Shown here: positions 51,727-60,828 of the stretch, in pieces
Position numbering within the stretch: position 1 is the first letter of the stretch
How the letters are laid out: every line of letters starts with the position of its first letter
IMG/VR virus record: IMGVR_UViG_3300034272_002196
Span: 1-64,000 of that record
Origin: a virus
DNA: 64,000 nucleotides
Strand: one strand, 5' to 3'
The notes under the pieces: model-generated
What the model saw: the letters and a program-made list of their open reading frames with translations, nothing else
Told to the model about the DNA's origin: nothing
Databases searched by the model: none
Position numbers and translations under genes: made by a program

Positions 51727-53811
51727 ATGGATGAAAGAACACAACAACTGCTGGAAAGACTTGGGTTAACAACCAGAGATACCACCGGCGCAATGCAGCA
51801 GTTACTCTCGGCATTAAGTAGAACTACAGGGGCCAGCAACAATCAAACTAATGCAGCAACAGTGGCCGCACAATCCTTACAACAATTGCAGGGTAGTTCT
51901 AATAGACTTGCAACAGGTTTAAGCAGTGCTTTAAGTGTAGGCACTGGCTTTGTATCCGGTTTAACAAGTTTAACAGCCAGTATTTACGGTGCAGACAAAG
52001 CTTTTACCAGTGTTATACCTACTTTAAGTTTCATTACTAATACTTTTACTAAAAGCGTTACAGCAGCTGGCACAGCATTGAGTGGTTTATCTGTTAAAGG
52101 TTTTAGCTTTGGTAGAGCCAGTGAAGCAGCAGCCGCAGGTGTAACAGCCACATTTGAAGTTTTGTCGGACGTTATTAAATTTCAAATTGAAAGTGCTCAA
52201 AAAGTATCTGATCAATTCCAAGAACTGACCAAAGTTGGTGCAACTTTTGGTGGCAGCATAGGAACAATGGGCGCAGTTGCAAAAGAGTTACGTATACCTT
52301 TGTTACAGTTTGGCAGAGTCATTACTAGTAACGTTGAATCGTTGAGTAAATTAGGAGTTGGGATAACTGATGCAGGAGCCAGAGTAGTTTCTTTTGGCAT
52401 GGATCTTTACGACAAAGAGGACTCTTTACTGGCCTTATACGGTAGCATAGAAAATATCAGTGAAGGGGTAGCAGATTTCATGGCTTTGCAAGCTGGTCTA
52501 GGTAAAGCTCAAACCACTGATTATTATGCACAGCGGAACTCAATTAAAGAGTATTTGATTAGACAAAAAGAATTAACAGCAATAACTGGACAAAGTGCAG
52601 ATGCTCTTAAAAAAGCAGAAGAAGAACGCAGAAAAGATCTAGCTTATCAATTAAAAGTTAGCAGGATGAGTCCCATAGCTCAAGAAAATATTAAAGAAGG
52701 ATTTGCGATCGCTCAGGCTAAGTTTGGTGACGAAGCTGCTCAATACTTAAAAGAATATGTTAGAACACAGGGAAAAATAACAGATCCTGCAATGATAGCA
52801 TATGCTAACGGTAATCAAGAAGTCGCTAGGACCATGCAGATGTTTGCTGAAAATGTGAATTTATCAAGAGATGATTTTAGAAGAAATTATGCAGGATTTA
52901 TAAAAGAAAATGCAGGCGCTTATAGAGGATTTGCCGAAAGCATCGAAGATTTAGCAGAATTGCCACCTCAGTTGATGAATCCTTTTGTTCAATCTATGAC
53001 TAAACAGGGCGCTTCACTGATTGCAAATATGGGATTTTTTGAAGATTTGCCGGCTACTGTAGAAAGAATGATAGCTGAAGGAACAAAGTTACGTGATGTG
53101 TTAACCGACCCTGCTACTAAAGCATTTGTTGATGCTGAAAGAGACCGAGCTAGAATTCAAAGAGAAATTGATACAACCGTACTAACTAATATGCAAAATA
53201 TTGGAGGTACTATAAGATTTTTAAATGAAATGACTCTGTCTATAGTAAAAACACAGGGAAACATTAGTGAGCTTTTGGAAAAGCTTAAACAAATGCCAAT
53301 GGAAGCACAAAAATTTAACGACGCCGTTGGGGCTATGGTGGATAATATTTTTAAAAGAATGGGGTTTGACCTTCCTCCTAATAGATCAGAGCGTGGATCG
53401 GGATCAGATGTTCTCTCAATACTGCGAGAAATTTTTTCAGGAAATCGAACTCTCCCAGTGTCAGTGAATCCAGGCCAATCACCAATTCCTGTGGCCATAG
53501 TTTCTAATACAGCCACAGCAAGCCCTTCATCGCCAGCTGTTCCAACAAGTACAGTACTGTCTCAAGCATCTGTTGTTACTGCTATGACTGATACAAAAGT
53601 GGCATCAGAATCGGCTAAGGACGATTCTCGTAACTTATCAGCTGAAGTTAGCAGATTACAAACTCAATTGGCAGCAGTAACTAACAACAACACTACTGCT
53701 ACACAACTGGTCACAGCACTAACTGATCAGAACAGCCTAATGAAAGGGCTGAATGATAAAATGGATCGGATGGTAGATTCCAATGGCAGGATATTTGAAG
53801 CATTGGCTTAA
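51727..53811 (+). CDS. gp29: Tail tape-measure/hub protein (gp29-like)
   Basis: 694 residues (T4 gp29 has 590). The composition is that of a tape measure: long Ala/Ser/Thr/Gly-rich helices, a hydrophobic stretch at about 60-150 (LSSALSVGTGFVSGLTSLTA, then FTKSVTAAGTALSG), then heptad-rich segments (KKAEEERRKDLAYQLKVSRM) and a C-terminal coiled coil (LSAEVSRLQTQLAAVTNNN). No enzymatic motif is visible. Tape-measure length sets tail length. It starts behind a late promoter and is followed 34 nt later by the portal gene. Confidence 0.75.
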   Translation: MDERTQQLLERLGLTTRDTTGAMQQLLSALSRTTGASNNQTNAATVAAQSLQQLQGSSNRLATGLSSALSVGTGFVSGLTSLTASIYGADKAFTSVIPTLSFITNTFTKSVTAAGTALSGLSVKGFSFGRASEAAAAGVTATFEVLSDVIKFQIESAQKVSDQFQELTKVGATFGGSIGTMGAVAKELRIPLLQFGRVITSNVESLSKLGVGITDAGARVVSFGMDLYDKEDSLLALYGSIENISEGVADFMALQAGLGKAQTTDYYAQRNSIKEYLIRQKELTAITGQSADALKKAEEERRKDLAYQLKVSRMSPIAQENIKEGFAIAQAKFGDEAAQYLKEYVRTQGKITDPAMIAYANGNQEVARTMQMFAENVNLSRDDFRRNYAGFIKENAGAYRGFAESIEDLAELPPQLMNPFVQSMTKQGASLIANMGFFEDLPATVERMIAEGTKLRDVLTDPATKAFVDAERDRARIQREIDTTVLTNMQNIGGTIRFLNEMTLSIVKTQGNISELLEKLKQMPMEAQKFNDAVGAMVDNIFKRMGFDLPPNRSERGSGSDVLSILREIFSGNRTLPVSVNPGQSPIPVAIVSNTATASPSSPAVPTSTVLSQASVVTAMTDTKVASESAKDDSRNLSAEVSRLQTQLAAVTNNNTTATQLVTALTDQNSLMKGLNDKMDRMVDSNGRIFEALA

Positions 53812-53817
53812 TTTTTA

Positions 53818-53825
53818 GGTAAATA
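53818..53825 (+). promoter_or_regulatory. T4-like late promoter GGTAAATA before the portal gene
   Basis: GGTAAATA 20 nt before the portal ATG, with CGGAG between as a likely ribosome-binding site. Confidence 0.5.
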
Positions 53826-53845
53826 TCTAACCGGAGATTAATTTA

Positions 53846-55561
53846 ATGGCATGGAAAAAATATTTTAAGGTAGCCAACGTTGCGGGTGCAGTTAGCCCGA
53901 TTAATGGGTCACAGGGTCGAGATGTTACTTATAGAAACTATCAAAGCAATCTGCCAGAAGTTTATATTGGGCATCCAAATCGTATTGAGCGATATAATCA
54001 GTATGAACAAATGGACATGGACAGCGAAGTCAACGCGGCATTGGATATTCTAAGTGAATTTAGTACTCAATCAAACGAAGAAAACGGTACAGCCTTTAAA
54101 TTTTATTGGAAAGAAAAACCCACGGATAACGAAGTTAAAATTATCAGTGAGCAGCTTACACAATGGGTAAGTTTAAATGAATTAAACAAACGTATCTTTA
54201 AGATGTTTCGAAACACTATAAAATACGGAGATCAAGTGTTCATAAGAGATCCAGAGAATTTTAAATTATTCTGGGTTGAAATGAGCAAAGTAGTAAAAGT
54301 TATCGTAAATGAATCTGAAGGTAAAAAACCTGAACAATATATAGTTAAAGATATTGCACCTAATTTTCAAAATTTAACAGCGACTACCATTAATACCAGT
54401 GACGTAAATGTGAATCATCCTCAGGTTGGTGGCGGCAGCGGAGCATATATACAACCAAAAAATCCATATGGCGGCGGCAGCAGATTTAGTCATGCTCAGA
54501 ATGAAGTTGCAGTGAATGCTGAACATATTGTACATTTGACACTGACAGAAGGTTTGGATTTTAGTTGGCCGTTTGGTAACAGTGTACTAGAAAATGTGTT
54601 TAAAGTATTCAAGCAAAAAGAATTGCTGGAAGATGCTATCATTATCTATCGTGTACAACGAGCACCAGAGCGTAGAATTTTCTATATCGATGTAGGTAAT
54701 ATGCCCAGTCACTTGGCCATGGCCTTTGTTGAACGAGTTAAAAATGAAGTTCATCAGCGCCGAATACCCACACAGACTGGTGGCGGCCAAAACATGATGG
54801 ATGCAACTTATAATCCATTGAGCACAAATGAAGACTATTTCTTTCCTCAAACAGCAGAAGGACGTGGTAGTAAAGTAGACACTCTTCCTGGCGGTAGTAA
54901 TTTAGGGGAGATAACAGATCTGCATTTCTTTACTAATAAGTTGTTTAGAGGTCTGCGTATTCCTGCCAGTTATTTGCCCAGTGGACTAGATGATGGGACC
55001 AGTAATCCTAATTCTTTTAGTGACGGCCGAGTCGGTACAGCATTGATACAAGAATGGAGATTCAATCAGTATTGTATGCGATTACAGCGTATGATCTGTG
55101 AAAAATTAGATCAAGAATTTAAACTTTTCCTTCGTTGGAGGGGTATTAATATTGATAATAACTTGTTTGACCTACAGTTCAATGAGCCTCAGAACTTTGC
55201 TAGCTATAGACAAGCAGAAGTAGATGGTGCAAGAATTGGATCGTTTACTCAACTTGAGCAATATCCATATCTTAGTAAGCGGTTTTTATTGTCGAGATAT
55301 CTTGGTCTAACTGAAGAAGAAATGGTAGAAAATGAACGCATGTGGGCTGAAGAACAAGGTGATTTGGAAAAAGCACCTGCTGATGGTGCAGGACTACGTA
55401 GTGTTGGCATTACCCCAGGCGGATTAGAATCTGATTTAGAAGCTTCGTCCTTGCCACCACCAGGTGAAGGGCAGGAAGTTGGCGCAGCTCCGCCTGGTGG
55501 AGCTGAAATTCCAGGACCTGGGGCCGCAGCAGCCGCCGCCCCTGCTCCGGCCGGAGTCTGA
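53846..55561 (+). CDS. gp20: Portal vertex protein gp20
   Basis: 571 residues (T4 gp20 has 524). Diagnostic blocks: RIERYNQYEQMDMDSEVNAA then LDILSEFSTQSNEENG, the core AEHIVHLTLTEGLDFSWPFG with NSVLENVFKVFKQKELLEDA and IIIYRVQRAPERRIFYIDVG, NMPSHLAMAFVERVKNEVHQ, then TLPGGSNLGEITDLHFFTNK with LFRGLRIPASYLPSG. The last 60 residues are Pro/Ala/Gly-rich and probably disordered. The protein forms the dodecameric ring through which DNA enters and leaves. It starts the head gene module. Confidence 0.95.
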   Translation: MAWKKYFKVANVAGAVSPINGSQGRDVTYRNYQSNLPEVYIGHPNRIERYNQYEQMDMDSEVNAALDILSEFSTQSNEENGTAFKFYWKEKPTDNEVKIISEQLTQWVSLNELNKRIFKMFRNTIKYGDQVFIRDPENFKLFWVEMSKVVKVIVNESEGKKPEQYIVKDIAPNFQNLTATTINTSDVNVNHPQVGGGSGAYIQPKNPYGGGSRFSHAQNEVAVNAEHIVHLTLTEGLDFSWPFGNSVLENVFKVFKQKELLEDAIIIYRVQRAPERRIFYIDVGNMPSHLAMAFVERVKNEVHQRRIPTQTGGGQNMMDATYNPLSTNEDYFFPQTAEGRGSKVDTLPGGSNLGEITDLHFFTNKLFRGLRIPASYLPSGLDDGTSNPNSFSDGRVGTALIQEWRFNQYCMRLQRMICEKLDQEFKLFLRWRGINIDNNLFDLQFNEPQNFASYRQAEVDGARIGSFTQLEQYPYLSKRFLLSRYLGLTEEEMVENERMWAEEQGDLEKAPADGAGLRSVGITPGGLESDLEASSLPPPGEGQEVGAAPPGGAEIPGPGAAAAAAPAPAGV

Positions 55562-55589
55562 TAAATTAGTCACGTTTGGTAAATACAAG

Positions 55590-55814
55590 ATGCAATTATT
55601 AGAACTTTATAATCAGATCCCCGACGGGTACAGAACAGAAAAAGATGACAATTCTGTTATGAAAGTTAATGACACCAGAAAAACTCGGTTGACTCTGGAT
55701 AGACTTAATAAATTGCGTATGATGAATGACATTCGCAAATTAGAACACGAAAAAAAATTAGAAAAAGTAAGTGTTCAATATAAACCTCCTGCAGCCACAC
55801 AAGCAGGTCTGTAA
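55590..55814 (+). CDS. Small head-region protein (74 aa), conserved between gp20 and the prohead core gene
   Basis: 74 residues from ATG 55590. An open frame extends back into the portal gene, but the sequence becomes gene-like only from MQLLELYNQIPDGYRTEKDD. NDTRKTRLTLDRLNKLRMMN and the charged DIRKLEHEKKLEKVSVQY follow. I associate this pattern with the small gene after the portal in T4-like marine phages, in the place where T4 has gp67. Possibly a prohead core or portal-associated protein. GGTAAATA ends 4 nt before the ATG, so that motif may be chance. Confidence 0.65.
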   Translation: MQLLELYNQIPDGYRTEKDDNSVMKVNDTRKTRLTLDRLNKLRMMNDIRKLEHEKKLEKVSVQYKPPAATQAGL

Positions 55815-55871
55815 TTATTATTACAAAATCATTCAAAAAACACCCATTTAACATATAAAATACGTATATTC

Positions 55872-55879
55872 TGTAAATA
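55872..55879 (+). promoter_or_regulatory. Possible late promoter TGTAAATA
   Basis: TGTAAATA about 43 nt before the prohead core gene start at 55923; AAAGGAACC follows as ribosome-binding site. It keeps the TAAATA core with a weaker 5' part. Confidence 0.4.
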
Positions 55880-55922
55880 ACTATATAGAATTCCGACACA
55901 TATTTCATAAAGGAACCAAAAT

Positions 55923-56882
55923 ATGTCTAAATATGAGCAATTAATTGAATACATTATTAATGAAGACGAAGCTAAAGCTCGCGAACTTTTTCATCAAATC
56001 GTTGTTGAAAAATCACGTGAAATTTACGAATCTCTCATTGATGAACAAGACTTAGAAGAAGTTGGTGGTAACCAAGTTGATCAAATGGTTGACGAAATTA
56101 CCACAGACGAAGAAGGCATGGACGAAGCCGAAGAAATGGATATCGAAGTAGATTCCGAAGAAGACGGCGAAGAAGACGAAGATGGCATGGACATGGGCGA
56201 TGACGGCATGGACGCAGGCGACGACGAAATGGACATGGGCGACGATGGCGACATTGAAGGTCGCGTAATGGATCTTGAAGATGCATTAGACGAACTTAAA
56301 GCTGAATTTGATTCATTGATGGGCGATGACGGCATGGACGACGGCATGGACATGGGTGGCGATGACGGCATGGACATGGGTGGCGATGACGGTATGGACA
56401 TGGGTATGGGCGACGAAGGCGACGAAGAAATGCCCGAAGGCCAATACGGCATGATGGAAGCAGCTAAAAAGTCTAAAAAAGAAGAAATGCTTAAAGACAA
56501 AAAAGCAAAAAAGATGACTGAAGCTGAATGGATCCGCGAATACGTGGAAAAAATTGGTGAGCCATTTCCAGGAAAGAATACAGAAACAGGTGAAGTTGGT
56601 GCAGGCGGTACAGCCAGTTTGAATACTAAGTCTGTTGTTGCTGGTAAGAACGATATGGGCGGAACTGCTGCTAATATTGCTAAAGGCGGTGCAGAGTCTG
56701 ATCCAAGCGGAACACCAAACAAAAAACCTAGCGGTCTTTTAAAAGGTGGCCAGGACTTAATTGGTAAAGTACAAAACAGCCCAGGTGCTAACGCTGGCAA
56801 ATCTGCTTATAAAAGCAAAGCTCCTTCGGTGTCAAAGAATGAAGTCGGTGGAATAAACGACAAAAGTCCGTTGGCCAAGTAA
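55923..56882 (+). CDS. Acidic prohead core protein (gp67/gp68-like by position)
   Basis: 319 residues. The N-terminus is helical (SKYEQLIEYIINEDEAKARE, LFHQIVVEKSREIYESLID). Residues about 60-180 are very acidic, with degenerate Gly-Asp-Asp-Gly-Met-Asp-Met repeats interrupted by a helix (RVMDLEDALDELKAEFDSL). A basic patch (KKSKKEEMLKDKKAKK) follows, then EWIREYVEKIGEPFPGKN and a Gly/Lys-rich tail with VAGKNDMGGTAANIAKGG. It lies between the portal and the protease. Acidic core proteins fill the prohead and are degraded by gp21. Assignment is by position and composition. Confidence 0.65.
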   Translation: MSKYEQLIEYIINEDEAKARELFHQIVVEKSREIYESLIDEQDLEEVGGNQVDQMVDEITTDEEGMDEAEEMDIEVDSEEDGEEDEDGMDMGDDGMDAGDDEMDMGDDGDIEGRVMDLEDALDELKAEFDSLMGDDGMDDGMDMGGDDGMDMGGDDGMDMGMGDEGDEEMPEGQYGMMEAAKKSKKEEMLKDKKAKKMTEAEWIREYVEKIGEPFPGKNTETGEVGAGGTASLNTKSVVAGKNDMGGTAANIAKGGAESDPSGTPNKKPSGLLKGGQDLIGKVQNSPGANAGKSAYKSKAPSVSKNEVGGINDKSPLAK

Positions 56883-56892
56883 GGAATAAACT

Positions 56893-57531
56893 GTGAAAAG
56901 TTTAATACAGGAACACTTATCTTTTGATAACGCCAGAATGGAAGTTCTGGCAGAGTCTACTGCTGACGGTCAAGGAAAGAATCTGTATATGAAAGGGATA
57001 TTTGTGCAAGGTGGCGTAAAGAACGCTAACCAGCGTGTGTATCCTGTACAAGAAATAGCTGAAGCAGTTGGCAGTGTTAATAAACAACTCAAGGAAGGTT
57101 ATAGCGTTTTAGGCGAACTAGACCATCCTGACGATTTAAAAATTAATCTAGACCGAGTGAGTCATATGATCACAGAAATGTGGATGGATGGCCCAAATGG
57201 TTTTGGTAAATTAAAAATTCTTCCAACTCCAATGGGCGAACTGGTGAAAGCCATGTTAACCTCGGGAGTGAAGTTAGGCGTGTCTAGTAGAGGTAGCGGC
57301 AACGTTAACGAAAGCTCAGGGCATGTCAGTGACTTTGAAATAGTCACAGTTGATATAGTTGCACAACCGAGTGCTCCTAATGCATATCCTAAGGCCGTTT
57401 ACGAAGGGCTTATGAATATGCGTAACGGGCATAGGGTACTCGAAATGGCAAAAGATGCCGGTGCAAATCAAAAAGTACAGAAGTTTTTAGCTGAGGAAGT
57501 AAAACGCCTCATCAAAGATTTAAAAATATAA
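56893..57531 (+). CDS. gp21: Prohead core protease gp21
   Basis: 212 residues, the same length as T4 gp21. GTG start at 56893, 10 nt after the upstream stop. GELDHPDDLKINLDRVSHMI holds the catalytic His (H78). The nucleophile is in GVSSRGSGNV (S131 or S132), and DFEIVTVDIVAQPSAPNAYP is a typical block of the herpes/T4-type assemblin protease fold. The C-terminus is basic. It cleaves scaffold, core proteins and gp23 after short x-x-Glu sites during head maturation. Confidence 0.93.
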   Translation: MKSLIQEHLSFDNARMEVLAESTADGQGKNLYMKGIFVQGGVKNANQRVYPVQEIAEAVGSVNKQLKEGYSVLGELDHPDDLKINLDRVSHMITEMWMDGPNGFGKLKILPTPMGELVKAMLTSGVKLGVSSRGSGNVNESSGHVSDFEIVTVDIVAQPSAPNAYPKAVYEGLMNMRNGHRVLEMAKDAGANQKVQKFLAEEVKRLIKDLKI

Positions 57532-57546
57532 CAGGAGAAATGATCC

Positions 57547-58644
57547 ATGTTTGATGCTATCAAACCATTAGTAGACAGTGGTATCATTAACGAAGACACC
57601 AAGCAAGCTATCAGCGAAGCTTGGGAAACTAAGTTAAATGAAGCACGCGAACAAATTCGCGCAGAAATTCGCGAAGAGTTTGCAGGCCGCTATGAACACG
57701 ATAAAGGTGTAATGGTCGAATCTCTAGATAAAATGATCACAGAAAATCTTCAAGCAGAAATTCGTGAATTCGCAGAAGAAAAAGAGCAACTAGCAGCAGA
57801 TCGTGTGCGTTTTAACAAACGTATGCAAGAAAGTGCTGGAAAGTTTGATCAATTCTTAGTTGGAAAACTAGCAGAAGAAATCAAAGAACTAAGAGGCGAT
57901 CGCAAAGTTCAAAAAGAGAACGTTGCTCGTTTAGAGAAGTTTGTTATTAAAGCTCTATCAGAAGAAATTCAAGAATTTGCTAAAGATAAACAAGATGTTG
58001 TAGAAACAAAAGTTCAATTGGTACGTGAAGCTAAGTTAAAATTAGCAGAATTACAAAAGAAATTTATTGCACAATCTGCACAACTTGTTAAAGAATCTGT
58101 ATCGTATAAACTAGAGAATGAATTGACTCAACTAAAAGAAGATATCCAAACTGCTCGCGAGAACAATTTTGGACGTCGATTATTTGAAGCGTTTGCTAGC
58201 GAGTTTGCTATTACTCATTTAAATGAGAATACTGAAATTGCTAAGTTAACAAAAGCTTTAGAGCAAAAAGAAGCAGTGATTGCAGAAGCTAAAAAATCTG
58301 CTGCTGAAAAAACTGCACTAGTTGAATCAAGAGACCGAGAAATTCGTATTATTAAAGATTCTCAAGAGCGTCAACAAACGTTAATCGAATTGTTGAAGCC
58401 GTTGAATAAAGAGAAGCAGACTGTAATGGTAAGCTTGCTCGAAAATGTGCAAACTGATAAATTAAAGTCTGCATATGAAAAGTATCTACCCGCAGTTCTT
58501 AACAATTCTGCTGCAACAAAAACTGAAAAAACAGTTTTGGCAGAAAGTCGTAAAGAAGTGACAGGAGATAAATCTGCTAAGGTCGCCGTTGAATTCGATC
58601 ATAATAATGTGGTTGAAATTAAACGTTTAGCAGGGCTTAAATAA
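57547..58644 (+). CDS. gp22: Prohead scaffold protein gp22
   Basis: 365 residues, predominantly a long charged coiled coil (EAREQIRAEIREEFAGRYEH, LQAEIREFAEEKEQLAADRV, VQLVREAKLKLAELQKKFIA), then FGRRLFEAFASEFAITHLNE, a conserved segment of gp22-type scaffolds, and KPLNKEKQTVMVSLLENVQT with LKSAYEKYLPAVLN near the end. Position between gp21 and gp23 fits. SD GGAG precedes ATG 57547. It is removed by gp21 at maturation. Confidence 0.92.
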   Translation: MFDAIKPLVDSGIINEDTKQAISEAWETKLNEAREQIRAEIREEFAGRYEHDKGVMVESLDKMITENLQAEIREFAEEKEQLAADRVRFNKRMQESAGKFDQFLVGKLAEEIKELRGDRKVQKENVARLEKFVIKALSEEIQEFAKDKQDVVETKVQLVREAKLKLAELQKKFIAQSAQLVKESVSYKLENELTQLKEDIQTARENNFGRRLFEAFASEFAITHLNENTEIAKLTKALEQKEAVIAEAKKSAAEKTALVESRDREIRIIKDSQERQQTLIELLKPLNKEKQTVMVSLLENVQTDKLKSAYEKYLPAVLNNSAATKTEKTVLAESRKEVTGDKSAKVAVEFDHNNVVEIKRLAGLK

Positions 58645-58667
58645 ACCCTAATAAGGAAAGAAAAAAA

Positions 58668-59852
58668 ATGACACAAGCACTATTAGAAGGCCGTTGGGGC
58701 GAAACAAAAGACGCCCTGCTAGAAGGTCTTAACGGTTCACGCAGAACCACAATGGGAGTTATCCTTGAGAACACCCGTAAGCATTTGGCTGAAGCTGCAA
58801 CAGCTGGAGCAACAAGCGCAGGTAACGTAGCGACACTTAACCGTGTTATTCTACCAGTTATCCGTCGTGTTATGCCTACAGTTATTGCTAACGAAATCGT
58901 TGGTGTTCAGCCAATGACTGGACCTGTTGCACAGATCCACACATTACGTGTTCGTTATGCAGAAACAACCAACGTAACTGCACCAAGTCCATTTGAAACA
59001 GGCACAACAGCAGGTGACGAAGCACTTAGCCCATTTAAGATTGCTACAGCATATTCTGGTTCTTTGACAACCGGTCGTGCTGCTAGTACATCTTCGTTAG
59101 AAGGTCAACCAGGCCGTAAGATCAACGTACAGATCTTAAAACAAGTTGTTGAAGCCAAAACTCGTAAGTTAAGCGCTCGCTGGACATTCGAGGCTGCACA
59201 AGATGCACAATCTATGCATGGCTTAGACATTGAAGCAGAAATCATGGCTGCTCTAGCACAAGAGATTACAGTTGAGATCGACCAAGAAGTTCTTGGTTCT
59301 CTACGTGCTCTTTCTGCTACAGACTTCGCTTATGATCAAGCTGCTGTATCTGGTACTGCTACATTCGTTGGTGACGAACACGCTGCTTTAGCTGTTCTTA
59401 TCAACCGTGCAGCTAACTTGATCGCTCAGCGTACACGTCGTGGTGCTGGTAATTGGGCTGTTGTAAGTCCAGCTGCATTGACTGTTCTACAGTCTGCAAC
59501 AACCAGTGCTTTCGCTCGTACAACAGAAGGTACATTCGAAGCACCTACAAACACTAAGTTTGTTGGTACACTAAACGGAGCAATGCGTATTTACGTAGAC
59601 AGCTATGCTAGCGATAGCACAGCCGTTCTAGTTGGATACAAAGGTTCTTCAGAGGCTGATGCCGCAGCATTCTACTGCCCATACATTCCTCTAATGAGCT
59701 CTGGAGTTGTTCTAGATCCATCAACATTCGAACCAGTCGTAGGCTTTATGACTCGTTACGGATATGTTGAGTTAACAAATACAGCATCGTCTCTAGGCAA
59801 TGCTGGTGATTACCTAAGCGAAATTAGCGTAGCTAACCTATCGTTCCAGTAA
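58668..59852 (+). CDS. gp23: Major capsid protein gp23
   Basis: 394 residues, shorter than T4 gp23 (521). AGNVATLNRVILPVIRRVMP, TVIANEIVGVQPMTGPVAQI and HTLRVRYAE form the signature block of the family; WTFEAAQDAQSMHGLDIEAE, then EITVEIDQEVLG and NWAVVSPAALTVLQ follow. LAE at residues 40-42 followed by Ala matches the T4 cleavage site (LAE/A), so mature protein would start at residue 43. The leader has LLEG twice. Codon use looks more polished than in neighbours, as usual for a very highly expressed gene. A GC hairpin terminator follows. Confidence 0.95.
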   Translation: MTQALLEGRWGETKDALLEGLNGSRRTTMGVILENTRKHLAEAATAGATSAGNVATLNRVILPVIRRVMPTVIANEIVGVQPMTGPVAQIHTLRVRYAETTNVTAPSPFETGTTAGDEALSPFKIATAYSGSLTTGRAASTSSLEGQPGRKINVQILKQVVEAKTRKLSARWTFEAAQDAQSMHGLDIEAEIMAALAQEITVEIDQEVLGSLRALSATDFAYDQAAVSGTATFVGDEHAALAVLINRAANLIAQRTRRGAGNWAVVSPAALTVLQSATTSAFARTTEGTFEAPTNTKFVGTLNGAMRIYVDSYASDSTAVLVGYKGSSEADAAAFYCPYIPLMSSGVVLDPSTFEPVVGFMTRYGYVELTNTASSLGNAGDYLSEISVANLSFQ

Positions 59853-59890
59853 TCAAGAGTTTACTTACCACTCGGGATGGGAAGACACTA

Positions 59891-59912
59891 AAGGGCCGCA
59901 AGGCCCTTTTTT
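59891..59912 (+). terminator. Intrinsic terminator after gp23
   Basis: AAGGGCC, loop GCAA, GGCCCTT, then further T: a 7-bp stem with a GNRA loop followed by a T run, 39 nt after the capsid stop. Confidence 0.85.
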
Positions 59913-59923
59913 GTTGGTTATAC

Positions 59924-59931
59924 GATAAATA
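59924..59931 (+). promoter_or_regulatory. T4-like late promoter GATAAATA after the gp23 terminator
   Basis: GATAAATA directly after the terminator, 70 nt before the next ATG at 60002. It would restart transcription for the small virion gene. The leader region holds AAAGGAATAAATGAA before the ATG. Confidence 0.6.
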
Positions 59932-60001
59932 TTAGTGTACTATGATTCTCGTGAGAGCCACTCCGGGTAGCCTAGAACGCTAACATAAAGGAATAAATGA
60001 A

Positions 60002-60751
60002 ATGGCAAAATTAAAAATACAACATACAAGAACTGGCGGACCTGGTTATGAAGCCGGTGCTAGCATTGTTACAGACAGCTTTGTAAGTCCAACACAGATC
60101 AATGGCACAAACATTGGTGGCACTGGTGGTGATCTCGATCAAACAGTGCCAACTATTCGTTGCAGTTTTCTTAGAGATAGTGGCGGTGCAGTTGATACAG
60201 GTTATATTATCTTCCAAAAAGGCATGCGTAAATTTGAAGTTAATAATTCTTCAGAAGCAAATACAACTGTTGCTTCGTTAGTAAATGCTATTGCAAGTGA
60301 ATTAACTACTGCAAACACAATGACCATACTAGCAAATGTGGCAACTATTCTTGGGGCTAACACTGCTAACATTGGAACAGGTGGCGGCGCATATACCAAT
60401 AACAGAGCATTTGCCTATGTAACATGGACCGGAGCTAACGTATCTGGTTACAGCACTCCAAGCACAGATCATCAACTTTCTGGTACAGGACTAACTGGAA
60501 ATGTTACTATTGTTGAGGTAAACAGTGCAACTAATGTCACTGTTAGTTGTGCAACGCAAACAGTGAGTACAGCTCAAGGTACAGTAACAGAACAATTCAA
60601 CGTTTCACGAATCAGCAATAAATTTGTTTCGGAATGGGATAATACAAAATGGCGTTACTACCTAGGTACACCATATTCTGATGGTGTAACAGTATTGAAT
60701 TCACAACCAGCATGGCAAGCAGTAACTCTTGTTCGTGTAGATAATGCTTGA
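60002..60751 (+). CDS. Virion structural protein (249 aa), its own transcription unit
   Basis: 249 residues, low charge, beta-rich. The N-terminus MAKLKIQHTRTGGPGYEAGA, then IVTDSFVSPTQINGTN, is followed by a helical stretch (TTVASLVNAIASELTTANTM) and a sandwich-like end (NVTVSCATQTVSTAQGTVTE, FVSEWDNTKWRYYLGTPY). It has its own late promoter and strong terminator, like gp23, which suggests an abundant product such as a head decoration or fibre protein. No family is recognised. Confidence 0.65.
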   Translation: MAKLKIQHTRTGGPGYEAGASIVTDSFVSPTQINGTNIGGTGGDLDQTVPTIRCSFLRDSGGAVDTGYIIFQKGMRKFEVNNSSEANTTVASLVNAIASELTTANTMTILANVATILGANTANIGTGGGAYTNNRAFAYVTWTGANVSGYSTPSTDHQLSGTGLTGNVTIVEVNSATNVTVSCATQTVSTAQGTVTEQFNVSRISNKFVSEWDNTKWRYYLGTPYSDGVTVLNSQPAWQAVTLVRVDNA

Positions 60752-60770
60752 TTAATTTTAAGTTTACTCC

Positions 60771-60801
60771 AAAAATAGGCTGGGAACAGCCTATTTTTTT
60801 C
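60771..60801 (+). terminator. Intrinsic terminator after the 249-residue virion gene
   Basis: AAAATAGGCTG, loop GGAA, CAGCCTATTTT and further T: a long stem (at least 10 bp) with a GNRA loop and T tract, 20 nt after the stop. Confidence 0.9.
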
Positions 60802-60828
60802 TTTGAAAAAGAGTTAATCTTTATTTTG

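Noticed and set aside
55464-55589. Upstream extension of the 74-residue head gene
   Set aside because: These codons overlap the portal gene C-terminus in another frame and read as low-complexity sequence; conserved-looking sequence begins at ATG 55590.
56081-56800. Long minus-strand open frame rich in Ser, Pro and Met
   Set aside because: It is the antisense of the Asp/Met/Gly repeats of the prohead core gene; biased codons remove stops. No start signal and no domain.
59871-59890. Similarity of GGGATGGGAAGACAC to GGGATGGAAGACTCAC in the candidate ncRNA (49555-49570)
   Set aside because: The match is short and imperfect and no shared structure follows; it may be chance.
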